NCBI RefSeq assembly: GCF_039503195.1
Contig: NZ_JBCJKP010000001.1
Span: 3,472,001-3,536,000 of the forward strand
DNA length: 64,000 nucleotides
Origin: Streptomyces mirabilis
GTDB taxonomy: Bacteria > Actinomycetota > Actinomycetes > Streptomycetales > Streptomycetaceae
Direction of reading: 5' to 3'
Shown here in pieces: positions 33,409 through 43,548 of this stretch (within the stretch, counting starts at the first letter, position 1; the number at the start of each line of letters is the position of its first letter). The notes beneath the pieces were generated by a model, which saw nothing but the letters and a program-made list of their open reading frames with translations, was not told the origin of the DNA and did not search any database. The translations under genes and the position numbers were made by a program.

Positions 33409-34296
33409 ATGACGCACGCGATGCTGAAGGGGTCTAACGTCCCGCTGGACGCCACAGCGGTACGTGCCGTGCTGCGCTGGACACCCGGGCAGGGTGTCCC
33501 CGACGTCGATGTCTCGGCGCTGCTCCTCGGTCCCGACGGTCGTGTGCGATCCGACGAGGACTTCGTCTTCTACAACCAGCCACGCCATCCCTCGGGCAAG
33601 GTGTGGCGACTTGGCAAGAAACGCGTCGCCGAGGGCCTCACCGACACCATCCAGACGGATCTGGCGGGTGTCGAGTCCGGTGTCGGACAGATTCTGCTGG
33701 TCGCATCGGCGGACGGCGTCACCTTCGACCAGGTACGCGCCCTACGCATTCTGCTGTACGACGCGTCCGCCACGACCGGCACGACGGGGTCCGACGGTGA
33801 GCCGCTGGCCTACTTCGACATCAAGCCGGAGACCGGTACGGAGACCGCGCTGATCTGCGGCGAACTGTACCGGCGCGGTCAGGGCTGGAAGTTCCGGGCG
33901 CTCGGCGAGGGCTATCCGAACGGTCTGGAGGGGCTCGCCTCCGACTTCGGGATCACGGTGGACGAGTCCGAGCCGGAGGCGGTCGCGCCCGTACCCGACG
34001 CCACCGCCTGGGCGGACCCCGCGGCCTCCCCGGAGACCTCGGTGCCGCTCCCGCCCGAGCAGGCCGCCCCGGTGCCCCAGCAGCCCGCGTACGGCTATCC
34101 GGGGCCCGCGCAGACGGCCCCCGCCCAGCCCGCGTACGGCTACCCCCAGCCGACCAGCCAGCCCGCCTACGGATACCCGGGGCCCCAGACGGCCCCGGCC
34201 GTCCAGCCGGCCTACGGCTTCCCGCAGGCGGTCGGCTCCCTCCCCGACCCTGACTTCAGGCTGCCGCCGCAGGGGCCACAGTTCATCGGCCGCTAG
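33409..34296 (+). CDS. TerD-family protein with a PAYGYP-repeat tail
   Basis: A 295-residue protein. The TerD calcium-binding domain (about 1-180) has [31 protein letters not shown] and [24 protein letters not shown]. The tail is Pro/Ala/Tyr-rich with four PAYG(Y/F)P units, probably disordered and able to self-associate. The gene is divergent from the lyase-PRTase-HAD operon and shares its intergenic region. TerD proteins act in Ca2+-linked stress responses. GAGAGG lies 12 nt before the ATG. Confidence 0.85.
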   Translation: MTHAMLKGSNVPLDATAVRAVLRWTPGQGVPDVDVSALLLGPDGRVRSDEDFVFYNQPRHPSGKVWRLGKKRVAEGLTDTIQTDLAGVESGVGQILLVASADGVTFDQVRALRILLYDASATTGTTGSDGEPLAYFDIKPETGTETALICGELYRRGQGWKFRALGEGYPNGLEGLASDFGITVDESEPEAVAPVPDATAWADPAASPETSVPLPPEQAAPVPQQPAYGYPGPAQTAPAQPAYGYPQPTSQPAYGYPGPQTAPAVQPAYGFPQAVGSLPDPDFRLPPQGPQFIGR

Positions 34297-34300
34297 GGAA

Positions 34301-34318
34301 GCGCCCCGAAAGGGGCGC
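34301..34318. terminator. Bidirectional terminator hairpin
   Basis: A perfect 7-bp stem GCGCCCC/GGGGCGC with GAAA loop lies between the convergent terD-like and terA-like genes. It is part of a dispersed intergenic repeat also seen at 43.3, 51.3 and 57.2 kb. Confidence 0.7.
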
Positions 34319-34335
34319 GGGGCTGTATTCGACCA

Positions 34336-35076
34336 TCAACGGTCGGCCTTGGACTTGTACCCCCGTCCCCACTGCAACCCCCACCCGTACAACCGGTCCA
34401 GCTCCGCCTGGAAGCCGTACACGAACTTCACCTCACGCCGCACGGTGATCTCGCCCTTGTTGTTCTCGATCATCACGACCGCGCAGGAGCGGGCCTGCGG
34501 ATGCCGCTCGTCGAGCCCGATCTCGATCCGGGGCCCGTTGCTCGGGTAGAGCGTGATGATGGCGTGCGTACGGTCGAAGGCGGGCGTCTGGTCGTAGATG
34601 TACACGAAGACCAGGAGCCGTTTGATGTCGTCGCGGTGGTCGAGGTTGACGTAGGCCGTCTCGCCGGACGCGGAACCGAACCGGTCGTCACCGCTGAGCT
34701 TCACGTACGGCGGGTCGTTGATGTCGCCGAGGAAGTTGCCCAGGGGCTGCACCACGCCCTTGGAGCCGTCCGCGAGCTCGTACATGACGCCCAGGTCGAG
34801 GTCGACGTTCACCATGCTCTGGGTGTGCGCCTGGACCACGTCCGGCTTGAAGGTCTTGAAGGGGTGCCGCAGCAGGCTGCCCCGCTGCTGGCCGCCGCCG
34901 ATGTCCGACGTGCGCATGCGCCAGGACAGGTTGATGCGCAGGTTGCCGGTGGCCGCGCCCTGTTTGGTGAGCGAGACCGTGTGGTTCCGCTTGGTCAGTT
35001 CTATGGAATTGGTGGCGGCACTGCCGGAGTCGAAGTCCGTCGAGCGTCCGCGCCACAGGTCGTCCCAGAAGCCCAT
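34336..35076 (-). CDS. TerA/TerD-fold tellurium resistance protein
   Basis: A 246-residue protein beginning MGFWDDLWRGRSTDF. It then has SIELTKRNHTVSLTKQGA, a VNVDLDLGVMYEL metal-binding region, and VYIYDQTPAFDRTHAIITLYPSNG. These are the beta-strand landmarks of the TerD superfamily, closest to the TerA group. Start set at ATG 35076 (AAGG nearby). It lies within the Ter locus, convergent with the TerD gene and upstream of a DUF475 TerC gene on the same strand. Confidence 0.8.
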   Translation of the reverse strand: MGFWDDLWRGRSTDFDSGSAATNSIELTKRNHTVSLTKQGAATGNLRINLSWRMRTSDIGGGQQRGSLLRHPFKTFKPDVVQAHTQSMVNVDLDLGVMYELADGSKGVVQPLGNFLGDINDPPYVKLSGDDRFGSASGETAYVNLDHRDDIKRLLVFVYIYDQTPAFDRTHAIITLYPSNGPRIEIGLDERHPQARSCAVVMIENNKGEITVRREVKFVYGFQAELDRLYGWGLQWGRGYKSKADR

Positions 35077-35183
35077 TGCCTTGTCCCGCCCCCACGTTGC
35101 CTGGATATGCGACGGGGCGGCCACGAGGACTCGTCCTCGACGGCCGCCCCGCTCAGAGCGTTCCCGGAATCACGCTCCCGGAC

Positions 35184-36332
35184 TCACACCCCGGACGAGA
35201 CCTCAGTCTTGTCGTCCGAGGCCGTCGCTTTTCCCTCGGCCGCCGCGAGCGCGCTGTTGCGACGCACCGAGGACCAGAAGGACCAGCCGATCAGGACGAC
35301 ACCGACGAGACCGGTGATGACCTCGTGGATCTGGTACTGGATGGTGACCAGGAGGATCACGGCGAGGGCGCCGATGGCGTAGTGCGCGCCGTGCTCCAGG
35401 TAGACGTAGTCGTCGAGGGTGCCCTGGCGGACCAGGTAGACCGTGAGCGAGCGGACGTACATGGCGCCGATACCGAGGCCGAGCGCCATCAGCACGATGT
35501 CGTTGGTGATGGCGAAGGCGCCGATGACACCGTCGAAGGAGAAGGACGCGTCCAGGACCTCGAGGTAGAGGAACATGAAGAACGCGGCCTGACCCGCGAG
35601 GACGACGGCCGGCTTCTTCTTGCCGGTCCGCGCGGCCTCCTCCTCTTCCTCGTGCTCCCGCTCCTCCTCTTCCTCGAGCCTGTCCTCGAAGTAGCCGGAG
35701 AGTCCGCCGACGACCATGTACGTGATCAGGCCCGCGATGCCGGCGATCAGCACCGTCTGCGCCTTGTCGATGTGCGCGCCGCCGTGCTGGTGGGCGTGGA
35801 CCGCGAAGGTCATGGAGGAGACCAGCAGCACGACCAGGGCGATGCAGACCGACAGCATGTCGACCTTGCCGAGCTTGGCGAGCGGGCGCTCGATCCAGCG
35901 CAGCCACTGGATGTCCCGGTCCTCGAAGATGAAGTCGAGGAAGATCATCAGAAGGAACATGCCACCGAAGGCGGCGATCGCCGGGTGGGCGTCCGTGACC
36001 AGCTGTTGGTACTGGTCCTTGTCGGTCAGCGCGAGGTTGACCGCCTCGATCGGACCCTTCTTGGCGGTGACCGCCACGATCACGACGGGGAAGACCAGTC
36101 GCATACCGAAGACGGCGATCAGCACACCCACCGTGAGGAAGATCTTCTGCCAGAAGGCACTCATCTTCTTCAGGATCCCGGCGTTGACCACCGCGTTGTC
36201 GAAGGACAGCGAGATCTCAAGGATGGCCAGGATCGCCACGATGCCAAAGGCGGTCCACCCCCCGTAGATCACCGCTGCGACCAAGCCGAGCGCGGTGACC
36301 GCAAACGACCAGCCGAAGGTTTTCAGAAGCAC
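35184..36332 (-). CDS. DUF475/TerC family membrane protein
   Basis: A 382-residue protein with about nine membrane segments. It has EISLSFDNAVVNAGIL in an early helix and DASFSFDGVIGAFA in a later one, the paired acidic motifs of the TerC group. An acidic loop rich in Glu (LEEEEEREHEEEEEAA) separates two membrane blocks. Likely a metal-ion transporter or a membrane anchor for Ter complexes. GTG 36332 is the only plausible start; its ribosome site is weak. Confidence 0.85.
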   Translation of the reverse strand: MLLKTFGWSFAVTALGLVAAVIYGGWTAFGIVAILAILEISLSFDNAVVNAGILKKMSAFWQKIFLTVGVLIAVFGMRLVFPVVIVAVTAKKGPIEAVNLALTDKDQYQQLVTDAHPAIAAFGGMFLLMIFLDFIFEDRDIQWLRWIERPLAKLGKVDMLSVCIALVVLLVSSMTFAVHAHQHGGAHIDKAQTVLIAGIAGLITYMVVGGLSGYFEDRLEEEEEREHEEEEEAARTGKKKPAVVLAGQAAFFMFLYLEVLDASFSFDGVIGAFAITNDIVLMALGLGIGAMYVRSLTVYLVRQGTLDDYVYLEHGAHYAIGALAVILLVTIQYQIHEVITGLVGVVLIGWSFWSSVRRNSALAAAEGKATASDDKTEVSSGV

Positions 36333-36443
36333 TGGCTACCCAATCATCGTGTATGTACGGGTCTCCCCCGCGCCGTACTCGGCTTTACCTACTGTTGACC
36401 ACGAAGTCTAGAGGGCCGCCCCTTCGGCTGACTCGGGCGGGCC

Positions 36444-37019
36444 CTAGGAAACATTGACTCCGAAGTCGAGCGCGATGCCGCGCAGACCGGACGCGTACCC
36501 CTGTCCGACCGCTCGGAACTTCCACTCCTGGTTGTAGCGGTAGACCTCGCCGAAGATCATCGCTGTTTCCGTCGAGGCGTCCTCGGAGAGGTCGTAGCGC
36601 GCCAGCTCCTGACCGTCGGCCTGGTTGACCACGCGGATGAACGCGTTGCTGACCTGGCCGAAGGTCTGACCGCGGTTGTCGGCGTCATGGATGGAGACCG
36701 GGAAGACGATCTTGTCGACGTTGGCCGGCACCTTGGAGAGGTCGATCAGGATCGACTCGTCGTCGCCCTCGCCCTCACCCGTGAGGTTGTCACCGGTGTG
36801 CTCCACGGAGCCGTCCGGGCTCTTGAGCTGGTTGTAGAAAATGAACCATTCGTCGCCGAGCACCCGGCCGGAATTGCACAGCAGAGCGCTGGCGTCGAGG
36901 TCGAAATCGGCTCCGGTGGTGGAGCGCGCGTCCCAGCCGAGCCCGACCATCACGTGCGTGAGGTTGGGTGCGGCCTTGGAGAGGGAGACATTGCCTCCCT
37001 TGGCGAGCGTGACGCCCAT
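36444..37019 (-). CDS. TerD-family calcium-binding stress protein
   Basis: A 191-residue canonical Ter[53 protein letters not shown] with GEGDDE (the acidic Ca2+ loops), and [23 protein letters not shown]. The ATG is preceded by GGGGAGGA. It is the downstream member of two paralogous terD genes that are equal in length. Confidence 0.9.
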   Translation of the reverse strand: MGVTLAKGGNVSLSKAAPNLTHVMVGLGWDARSTTGADFDLDASALLCNSGRVLGDEWFIFYNQLKSPDGSVEHTGDNLTGEGEGDDESILIDLSKVPANVDKIVFPVSIHDADNRGQTFGQVSNAFIRVVNQADGQELARYDLSEDASTETAMIFGEVYRYNQEWKFRAVGQGYASGLRGIALDFGVNVS

Positions 37020-37143
37020 GATGCTGGTCCTCCCCGAGGTCAGACTTTCAGTTGTTCCGCGCGGCCTGCGCGCGGTGGTACAGCGGGCCCGGCGCCGCAC
37101 ATGAAGCGTGCGGCGCCGGGCCTGGAGCCGAAGGCCGTACGGC

Positions 37144-37223
37144 TCAGACGTTCACGTCGGACGGTCGCGTCAAACGTTCAGATCAAACGTTCGCGTCCGA
37201 CGCGGGCCCGTCCGACGGTCGTG
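37144..37223 (-). repeat. Short imperfect repeats between the two terD genes
   Basis: AGACGTTCACGTC-, AAACGTTC- and GTCCGACG-type units recur about six times in 80 bp between the two terD genes, partly echoing the last codons (GVNV) of the upstream terD. They could reflect unequal exchange between the paralogues. Confidence 0.4.
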
Positions 37224-37799
37224 TCAGACGTTGACGCCGAAGTCCTGCGCGATGCCGCGCAGGCCCGAGGCGTAGCCCTGGCCGATGGCGCGGAACTTCC
37301 ACTCCGGGCCGTTGCGGTACAGCTCGCCGAAGACCATGGCGGTCTCCGTCGAGGCGTCCTCGGAGAGGTCGTAGCGCGCGATCTCCGCCTCGCCGGCCTG
37401 GTTCACCACGCGGATGAACGCGTTGCGGACCTGGCCGAAGGACTGCTGGCGGTTCTCGGCGTCGTAGATGGAGACCGGGAACACGATCTTCTGGACGTCG
37501 GCGGGCACGGCGGCGAGGTTGACCTTGATCTGCTCGTCGTCGCCCTCGCCCTCACCGGTGATGTTGTCCCCGGTGTGTTCGACCGAACCGTCCGGGCTCT
37601 TCAGGTTGTTGAAGAACACAAAGTTCTGGTCGGTGCTCACCTTGCCGTCCGCATTCGTGAGGATGGCGCTGGCGTCGAGGTCGAAGTCGACGCCGGTGGT
37701 GGTTCGGGCGTCCCATCCCAGACCGACGATGACCGCGGTCAGTCCCGGGGCCTCCTTGGTCAGCGATACGTTGCCGCCCTTGCTGAGGCTGACTCCCAC
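37224..37799 (-). CDS. TerD-family calcium-binding stress protein
   Basis: A 191-residue paralogue of the neighbouring TerD with the same acidic loops ([30 protein letters not shown]) and the same ending. Start is GTG 37799 because GGGAGGA lies 4 nt upstream and the frame then matches the paralogue from residue 1. It is the first gene of the pair; both are probably induced together in envelope, oxidative or metal stress, as TerD proteins are elsewhere. Confidence 0.9.
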   Translation of the reverse strand: MGVSLSKGGNVSLTKEAPGLTAVIVGLGWDARTTTGVDFDLDASAILTNADGKVSTDQNFVFFNNLKSPDGSVEHTGDNITGEGEGDDEQIKVNLAAVPADVQKIVFPVSIYDAENRQQSFGQVRNAFIRVVNQAGEAEIARYDLSEDASTETAMVFGELYRNGPEWKFRAIGQGYASGLRGIAQDFGVNV

Positions 37800-37928
37800 G
37801 AGTCCTCCCAATGGTGTCCAGGGGCGGGGAGCCCCGTCGTGCGTTGGTATCGGATCAACGTGTCGATCCTAGTGACGGGTTCCCGCACCCTGCAGGCCCT
37901 GCGACCGAACCATCACAGGGTGTCGGGC

Positions 37929-38387
37929 TCACAGAGTGTCGAGCGCCTTCACGTACTCGTTCAGGTCACGCGCGTCCGGCAGACCGTTGACGACGGTCCA
38001 GCGGACGACGCCCGCCTTGTCGATGATGAAGGTGCCGCGCACGGCACAACCCTTGTCCTCGTCGAAGACGCCGTACGCGCGCGAAGTGTTGCCGTGCGGC
38101 CAGAAATCGGAGAGCAGCGGGTACTCCAGGCTCTCCTGCTCACCGAAGACGCGCAGGGTGTGGATGGAGTCGTTGGAGACGGCCAGCAGCTGGACGTCGT
38201 CGTTGACGAACTTCGGCAGTTCGTCGCGCAGGGCACACAGCTCGCCGGTGCACACGCCGGTGAAGGCGAACGGGTAGAAGAGCAGCACCACGTTCTTCTC
38301 ACCACGGAAGTCGGACAGCTTCACGGTGGCGCCGTGGTTGTCCTTGAGCTCGAAGTCCGGTGCCTCGGTGCCGACCTCGATCGCCAT
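37929..38387 (-). CDS. AhpE-type peroxiredoxin
   Basis: A 152-residue thioredoxin-fold peroxiredoxin: [15 protein letters not shown], then [21 protein letters not shown] with peroxidatic Cys46 in T-x-x-C and a second Cys51. Closest to the actinobacterial AhpE/1-Cys group, although the nearby extra Cys is unusual for AhpE and could resolve or buffer the sulfenate. It reduces hydroperoxides. GGGGAG is 11 nt before the ATG. It sits next to the Ter stress genes. Confidence 0.85.
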   Translation of the reverse strand: MAIEVGTEAPDFELKDNHGATVKLSDFRGEKNVVLLFYPFAFTGVCTGELCALRDELPKFVNDDVQLLAVSNDSIHTLRVFGEQESLEYPLLSDFWPHGNTSRAYGVFDEDKGCAVRGTFIIDKAGVVRWTVVNGLPDARDLNEYVKALDTL

Positions 38388-38686
38388 AGTCACACGCTCC
38401 CCTTCCAAGGGCCTGTTCGGGTGAACCCCACCCTACGCAGCACCCCCCACCCCACCGGCCGCACCCCGACCACGGGCCCCACGCGCCACCCCCCATCCCG
38501 ACGCGGCGCGCCCGGGGTGCAACGTCTCGTGGGGGCTGCCGCCATCCGGGTGGTGCCGGCCCGCCCCGGGGCCCGGGCTCGGGTGGGGTGTGGCGGTGCG
38601 GTGGTCCGACGTGGGTGGTGCTCGCGCGCCCCCACAGGCCTGGTCGCGGAGCCCCCGGCCGCCGCGTGGGAGGCCGGGGCATGGGG
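38388..38686. other. Non-coding region between peroxiredoxin and DUF3052 genes
   Basis: Very GC-rich and G-run-rich, with no gene seen. Promoter of the peroxiredoxin gene must lie at its left side. Confidence 0.45.
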
Positions 38687-38721
38687 GAGGCCCCCGACGG
38701 CGGGACGCCGACGGGGGCCTC
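38687..38721 (-). terminator. Hairpin after the DUF3052 gene
   Basis: A 16-bp stem with one mismatch (GAGGCCCCCGACGGCG / CGCCGACGGGGGCCTC) and a 3-nt loop, 35 bp beyond the DUF3052 stop. Confidence 0.75.
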
Positions 38722-38755
38722 TTGGGTGGTTTGGTGCGGCAGACGGAGCGAGAGC

Positions 38756-39184
38756 TCAGCGCTTCGACTTGGGCGTGGCCAGACGCGTGCCCGACCACTC
38801 CTTCCCGACCGAGATGCTCTTCGTCTGGGAGAGGCCGGCAGTCTGGGCGGCGTCACTGATGTCGCTGGGCTCGACGTAGCCGTCCCGGCCGGTCTTCGGG
38901 GTCAGCAGCCAGATCATGCCGCCGTCCTCAAGGAGACCGATGGCGTCCACCAGAGCGTCCGTAAGGTCGCCGTCCTCGTCGCGGAACCACAGCAACACGA
39001 CGTCAGCGACGTCGTCGTAGTCCTCATCGACCAGGTCCTGGCCGATCAACGATTCGATACCTTCACGGAGCTCGTGGTCAACGTCGTCGTCGAAGCCGAT
39101 CTCCTGGACCACCTGTCCGGGCTCGAACCCCAGCCTGCCGGCCGGGTTGGTCCGCTCCTCCGCGTGGTCCGCGGTCGCGCTCAC
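38756..39184 (-). CDS. DUF3052 family protein
   Basis: A 142-residue acidic protein. It has NPAGRLGFEPGQVVQEIGFDDDVDHELR, an Asp-rich DEDYDDVADVVLLWFRDEDGD and GMIWLLTPKTGRDGYVEPSDI, the whole of DUF3052. It is conserved in actinobacteria; function unknown. Start GTG 39184 has a near-perfect AGGAGG 6 nt upstream, so the longer frame is rejected. It is divergent from aceE. Confidence 0.85.
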   Translation of the reverse strand: MSATADHAEERTNPAGRLGFEPGQVVQEIGFDDDVDHELREGIESLIGQDLVDEDYDDVADVVLLWFRDEDGDLTDALVDAIGLLEDGGMIWLLTPKTGRDGYVEPSDISDAAQTAGLSQTKSISVGKEWSGTRLATPKSKR

Positions 39185-39653
39185 GGCTTGCCTCCTGATC
39201 ATGTTTCGGTAGATGTCTCAGCCACGCGCGTACGCGAAGCATTGGCCGTAGTCCACACGGGCGGGGCGGATCGCGCAAGTACCCGGCCGTCGAGACCGCC
39301 GAAACGGTGACGATCCCGGCGGTGTCGGCGCAACCCCAGGCGTGGATTCAAGGCCACAAGTGACGCACACCACACCCTTCTGCCCCATTTATGAATTTCG
39401 GAACCCTTGGAGCGTACGAGACCCGAACGACTTTGCGGAACGCGTCACGGAGTGAGCGTATCGTTGCGTTTTGGTCGGGCACGTCCCAACGAACTGCAGG
39501 AATGTGTTGGTTACCTCTCGGTAGAGATGACGATTCCGTTCCCGAGGTACACGATGGGGAACGGTGCAGACAGACCGAAAAACCGCCCCAGACAGCTTCC
39601 CAGACAACCCCTCGGGCAGCCCTCACACGCCCCTCTGACAGTGAAGGAACAGC
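39185..39653. other. Divergent promoter region upstream of aceE
   Basis: A 469-bp gap with no gene. The long leader before aceE has a relatively AT-rich segment at about 39470-39545 likely to hold the promoter. I did not identify a defined regulatory motif. Confidence 0.4.
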
Positions 39654-42401
39654 GTGGTTTCCGGATCCGATCGCAATCCGATCATCATTGGCGGCCTTCC
39701 CAGTCAGGTCCCGGACTTCGACCCCGAAGAGACCCAGGAGTGGCTCGACTCCCTCGACGCCGCCGTCGACGAGCGCGGCCGTGAGCGCGCCCGCTATCTG
39801 ATGCTGCGGCTGATCGAGAGGGCCCGCGAGAAGCGCGTGGCCGTGCCCGAGATGCGCAGCACGGACTACGTCAACACGATCGCCACCAAGGACGAGCCCT
39901 TCTTCCCCGGCAACGAGGAGATCGAGCGCAAGATCCTCAACGCCACCCGTTGGAACGCCGCCGTGATGGTCTCGCGCGCCCAGCGTCCCGGCATCGGCGT
40001 CGGCGGTCACATCGCCACCTTCGCCTCCTCCGCCTCGCTCTACGACGTCGGCTTCAACCACTTCTTCCGTGGCAAGGACGAGGGCGACGGCGGCGACCAG
40101 ATCTTCTTCCAGGGGCACGCCTCCCCCGGTATCTACGCCCGCGCGTTCCTCCTCGACCGGCTCTCCGAGCAGCAGCTCGACGCGTTCCGGCAGGAGAAGT
40201 CGAAGGCCCCGTACGGTCTGTCCTCGTACCCGCACCCCCGCCTGATGCCGGGCTTCTGGGAGTTCCCGACCGTCTCCATGGGCCTCGGTCCGCTCGGCGC
40301 GATCTTCCAGGCGCGGATGAACCGCTACATGGAGGCGCGCGGCATCGCGGACACCTCCAAGTCACACGTCTGGGCGTTCCTCGGGGACGGCGAGATGGAC
40401 GAGCCGGAATCGCTCGGACAGCTGTCCATCGCCGCTCGAGAGGGCCTGGACAACCTGACCTTCGTCGTCAACTGCAACCTCCAGCGCCTCGACGGCCCGG
40501 TACGCGGCAACGGAAAGATCATCCAGGAGCTGGAGTCCCAGTTCCGGGGCGCCGGCTGGAACGTCATCAAGCTGGTCTGGGACCGCACCTGGGACCCGCT
40601 GCTCGCGCAGGACCGCGACGGCGTGCTGGTCAACAAGCTGAACACCACCCCGGACGGCCAGTTCCAGACGTACGCCACCGAGACGGGCGACTACATCCGC
40701 CGGCACTTCTTCGGTGACGACCACCGGCTGCGCGCGATGGTCGAGAACATGACCGACGACCAGATCCTGCACCTGGGGCGCGGCGGTCACGACCACAAGA
40801 AGATCTTCGCGGCGTTCTCGGCGGCCAAGGCGCACGCGGGCCAGCCGACGGTGATCCTGGCGCAGACGGTCAAGGGCTGGACGCTCGGCCCGAACTTCGA
40901 GGGCCGCAACGCCACGCACCAGATGAAGAAGCTGACGGTCGCCGACCTCAAGGGCTTCCGGGACCGTCTGCACCTGCCGATCTCCGACAAGGAGCTGGAG
41001 TCCGGCGCGCCCCCGTACTACCACCCGGGCCGGAACTCGGAAGAGATCCAGTACATGCACGACCGCCGCAAGGGGCTCGGCGGATACGTCCCCACCCGCG
41101 TCGTACGGTCGCAGCCGCTGGCCCTGCCGGACGACAAGGCGTACGCGAGTGTGAAGAAGGGCTCCGGTCAGCAGTCGATCGCCACGACCATGGCGTTCGT
41201 ACGACTGCTGAAGGACCTCATGCGGGACAAGGAGATCGGCAAGCGGTTCGTGCTGATCGCGCCCGACGAGTACCGCACGTTCGGCATGGACTCGTTCTTC
41301 CCGAGCGCGAAGATCTACAACCCGCTCGGTCAGCAGTACGAGTCCGTGGACCGCGATCTGCTCCTGGCCTACAAGGAGTCGCCGACCGGTCAGATGCTGC
41401 ACGACGGCATCTCGGAGGCGGGCTGCACGGCTTCGCTGATCGCCGCGGGTTCGGCGTACGCCACGCACGGCGAGCCGCTGATCCCGGTCTACGTCTTCTA
41501 CTCGATGTTCGGTTTCCAGCGCACCGGTGACCAGTTCTGGCAGATGGCCGACCAGTTGGCGCGCGGTTTCGTCCTGGGTGCGACCGCCGGGCGTACGACT
41601 CTGACCGGTGAGGGCCTTCAGCACGCGGACGGCCACTCACAGCTGCTCGCCTCGACCAACCCGGGCTGTGTCGCGTACGACCCGGCGTTCGGGTTCGAGA
41701 TCGCGCACATCGTCAAGGACGGTCTGCGCCGGATGTACGGCTCGTCCGACGAACACCCGCACGGCGAGGACGTCTTCTACTACCTCACCGTCTACAACGA
41801 GCCGATCCAGCACCCGGCCGAGCCCGCGGACGTCGATGTGGACGGCATCCTCAAGGGCATCCACCGCTACGCGGAAGGAACTTCGGGTTCCGTCCCGGCG
41901 CAGATCCTGGCGTCCGGTGTCGCCGTGCCGTGGGCGGTCGAGGCGCAGCGGATCCTCGCCGAGGAGTGGAACGTGCGCGCCGACGTCTGGTCGGCGACCT
42001 CCTGGAACGAGCTGCGGCGCGAGGCCGTCGACGTGGAGCGGCACAATCTGCTGCACCCCGAGGAGGAGCAGCGCGTCCCGTACGTGACGCAGAAGCTGAG
42101 CGGCGCCGAGGGTCCGTTCGTGGCCGTCTCCGACTGGATGCGATCGGTTCCGGACCAGATCTCGCGGTGGGTGCCGGGCACGTACCAGTCGCTGGGCGCG
42201 GACGGCTTCGGCTTCGCGGACACGCGAGGCGCGGCGCGGCGCTTCTTCCACATCGACGCGCAGTCGATCGTGGTCGCGGTGCTGACCGAACTGGCCCGTG
42301 AGGGCAAGGTCGACCGGTCGGTGCTGAAGCAGGCGATCGACCGCTATCAGCTGCTCGACGTGGCGTCGGCCGACCCGGGAGCCGCGGGCGGCGACGCGTA
42401 G
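39654..42401 (+). CDS. aceE: Pyruvate dehydrogenase E1 component, homodimeric
   Basis: A 915-residue protein with the AceE order: N-terminal [36 protein letters not shown] with the thiamine-diphosphate G-D-G and downstream N-C-N-L-Q motif, a middle pyrimidine-binding domain ([29 protein letters not shown]), and a C-terminal transketolase-like domain. It decarboxylates pyruvate and acetylates the lipoyl E2, feeding acetyl-CoA to the TCA cycle and to the fatty-acid cluster downstream. GAAGGA precedes GTG 39654. No E2/E3 genes adjoin it. Confidence 0.95.
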   Translation: MVSGSDRNPIIIGGLPSQVPDFDPEETQEWLDSLDAAVDERGRERARYLMLRLIERAREKRVAVPEMRSTDYVNTIATKDEPFFPGNEEIERKILNATRWNAAVMVSRAQRPGIGVGGHIATFASSASLYDVGFNHFFRGKDEGDGGDQIFFQGHASPGIYARAFLLDRLSEQQLDAFRQEKSKAPYGLSSYPHPRLMPGFWEFPTVSMGLGPLGAIFQARMNRYMEARGIADTSKSHVWAFLGDGEMDEPESLGQLSIAAREGLDNLTFVVNCNLQRLDGPVRGNGKIIQELESQFRGAGWNVIKLVWDRTWDPLLAQDRDGVLVNKLNTTPDGQFQTYATETGDYIRRHFFGDDHRLRAMVENMTDDQILHLGRGGHDHKKIFAAFSAAKAHAGQPTVILAQTVKGWTLGPNFEGRNATHQMKKLTVADLKGFRDRLHLPISDKELESGAPPYYHPGRNSEEIQYMHDRRKGLGGYVPTRVVRSQPLALPDDKAYASVKKGSGQQSIATTMAFVRLLKDLMRDKEIGKRFVLIAPDEYRTFGMDSFFPSAKIYNPLGQQYESVDRDLLLAYKESPTGQMLHDGISEAGCTASLIAAGSAYATHGEPLIPVYVFYSMFGFQRTGDQFWQMADQLARGFVLGATAGRTTLTGEGLQHADGHSQLLASTNPGCVAYDPAFGFEIAHIVKDGLRRMYGSSDEHPHGEDVFYYLTVYNEPIQHPAEPADVDVDGILKGIHRYAEGTSGSVPAQILASGVAVPWAVEAQRILAEEWNVRADVWSATSWNELRREAVDVERHNLLHPEEEQRVPYVTQKLSGAEGPFVAVSDWMRSVPDQISRWVPGTYQSLGADGFGFADTRGAARRFFHIDAQSIVVAVLTELAREGKVDRSVLKQAIDRYQLLDVASADPGAAGGDA

Positions 42402-42442
42402 GCGCTCCGCGCGAGCGCCGGGGAAACAAACGACAGGAACGA

Positions 42443-42480
42443 GAGGCGCGGGGAGCCGGCCAGCCGGTTTCCCGCGCCTC
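42443..42480 (+). terminator. aceE terminator hairpin
   Basis: An outer 10-bp stem GAGGCGCGGG/CCCGCGCCTC encloses a second stem GCCGG/CCGGT, 41 bp after the aceE stop. Confidence 0.75.
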
Positions 42481-42500
42481 TTACGTGTGCTGTCTGCACC

Positions 42501-42506
42501 TACGAT
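42501..42506 (+). promoter_or_regulatory. Leaderless -10 box for the K+ channel gene
   Basis: TACGAT ends 6 nt before the ATG at 42513, with no ribosome site. Confidence 0.55.
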
Positions 42507-42512
42507 GCGGAC

Positions 42513-43280
42513 ATGAACGAGCAATCCGTGCAGGTCCGTTGGGAGCAGCGCACGCAGCGGCCCCTGCTGGGACTCGCGGTGGCCTTCGCCGTCGCCTACG
42601 CCGTGCCGATCGTGGACAGCGACGCGAGCCGTGGCCTGACCGGCGCGTGCACGGCCGTGGAGTGGACGGTCTGGGGCGCGTTCGCCGCCGACTACCTCGT
42701 GCGCCTCATACTCGTCCGGGACCGCAGGGACTTCGTCCGTACGCACTGGATGGACCTGTGCGCGGTGATCCTGCCGATTCTCCAGCCGCTACGACTGCTG
42801 CGGCTCGTCGCGACGCTCACGCTGGTCGGGCGGCGGGCCCGGATGGATGAACAGATCCGGCTGACGACCTACGTCGGGGGCGCGGTCGTCGGACTGCTGA
42901 TGTTCGGCTCGCTCGCGGTGCTGTCGGTGGAGCGGGAGTCGCCGAACGGGAACATCAAGACGCTGGGTGACGCCGTGTGGTGGTCGTTCACCACGATGAC
43001 GACGGTGGGGTACGGGGATCACGCGCCGACCACCGGTCTCGGGCGGATGATCGCGGTCGGGCTGATGCTCTCCGGTATCGCGTTGCTCGGTGTCGTGACC
43101 GCGAACATCGCCGCGTGGTTCATCTCGCGGTTCGAGAAGGACGACGTGGAGGAGCGGCGGCAGACGGCGGCGATCGAGTCGCTCACGGAGGAAGTGCGGG
43201 CGCTCCGGGCGGAGGTGGCTGCGCTGGCTGGTGGGGTTCGGCACCCGGTGCCAGAGGGTGCGGAAGAGCGTTCGCGCTAG
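42513..43280 (+). CDS. Voltage-gated-type potassium channel
   Basis: A 255-residue protein. An S1-S4-like part includes R-rich LQPLRLLRLVATLTLVGRRAR. A pore helix and the selectivity filter TTVGYGD (163-169) follow, then helix S6 and a C-terminal coiled coil AIESLTEEVRALRAEVAAL that should join four subunits. It selects K+ at the membrane. The arginine-bearing S4 is weak, so voltage gating is uncertain. Confidence 0.85.
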   Translation: MNEQSVQVRWEQRTQRPLLGLAVAFAVAYAVPIVDSDASRGLTGACTAVEWTVWGAFAADYLVRLILVRDRRDFVRTHWMDLCAVILPILQPLRLLRLVATLTLVGRRARMDEQIRLTTYVGGAVVGLLMFGSLAVLSVERESPNGNIKTLGDAVWWSFTTMTTVGYGDHAPTTGLGRMIAVGLMLSGIALLGVVTANIAAWFISRFEKDDVEERRQTAAIESLTEEVRALRAEVAALAGGVRHPVPEGAEERSR

Positions 43281-43292
43281 CGCGCGGGGACT

Positions 43293-43345
43293 CGTTGTCG
43301 GGTGCGGGTCCGATGTGGCTGGGCGCGCAGTTCCTCGCGCCCCTG
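43293..43345 (+). repeat. Dispersed intergenic repeat, copy 1
   Basis: The segment GTCGGGTGCGG ... GCGCGCAGTTCCTCGCGCCCCTGAAG matches the pattern of two other plus-strand gaps here (51254, 57165) and the inverse at 34297. It is downstream of a gene, where hairpin formation could end transcription. Confidence 0.6.
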
Positions 43346-43548
43346 AAGAGGCGCCCCGCCCGCGCCTTCTCGGACTGCGGGCGCGCTGCCCCCTCCGGCA
43401 GCGCGCCGCAGTTCCGGTGGTCCTCCCATGTCGTGCGGAGGACTTGACCCACTGTGAGGTGCGACGGCTGCCGGGTGGGAGGGATCTTCGGCGGTGTCAC
43501 CCGGATAGGTGAAACCTGCGCAAAACAGGGCTGGTCAGACGCGCAGAC

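Noticed and set aside
36333..36443. A second yybP-ykoY riboswitch before the DUF475 TerC gene
   Set aside because: TerC genes can carry this riboswitch, but the GGGGAGTAGC and GCGAGACC blocks are absent here.
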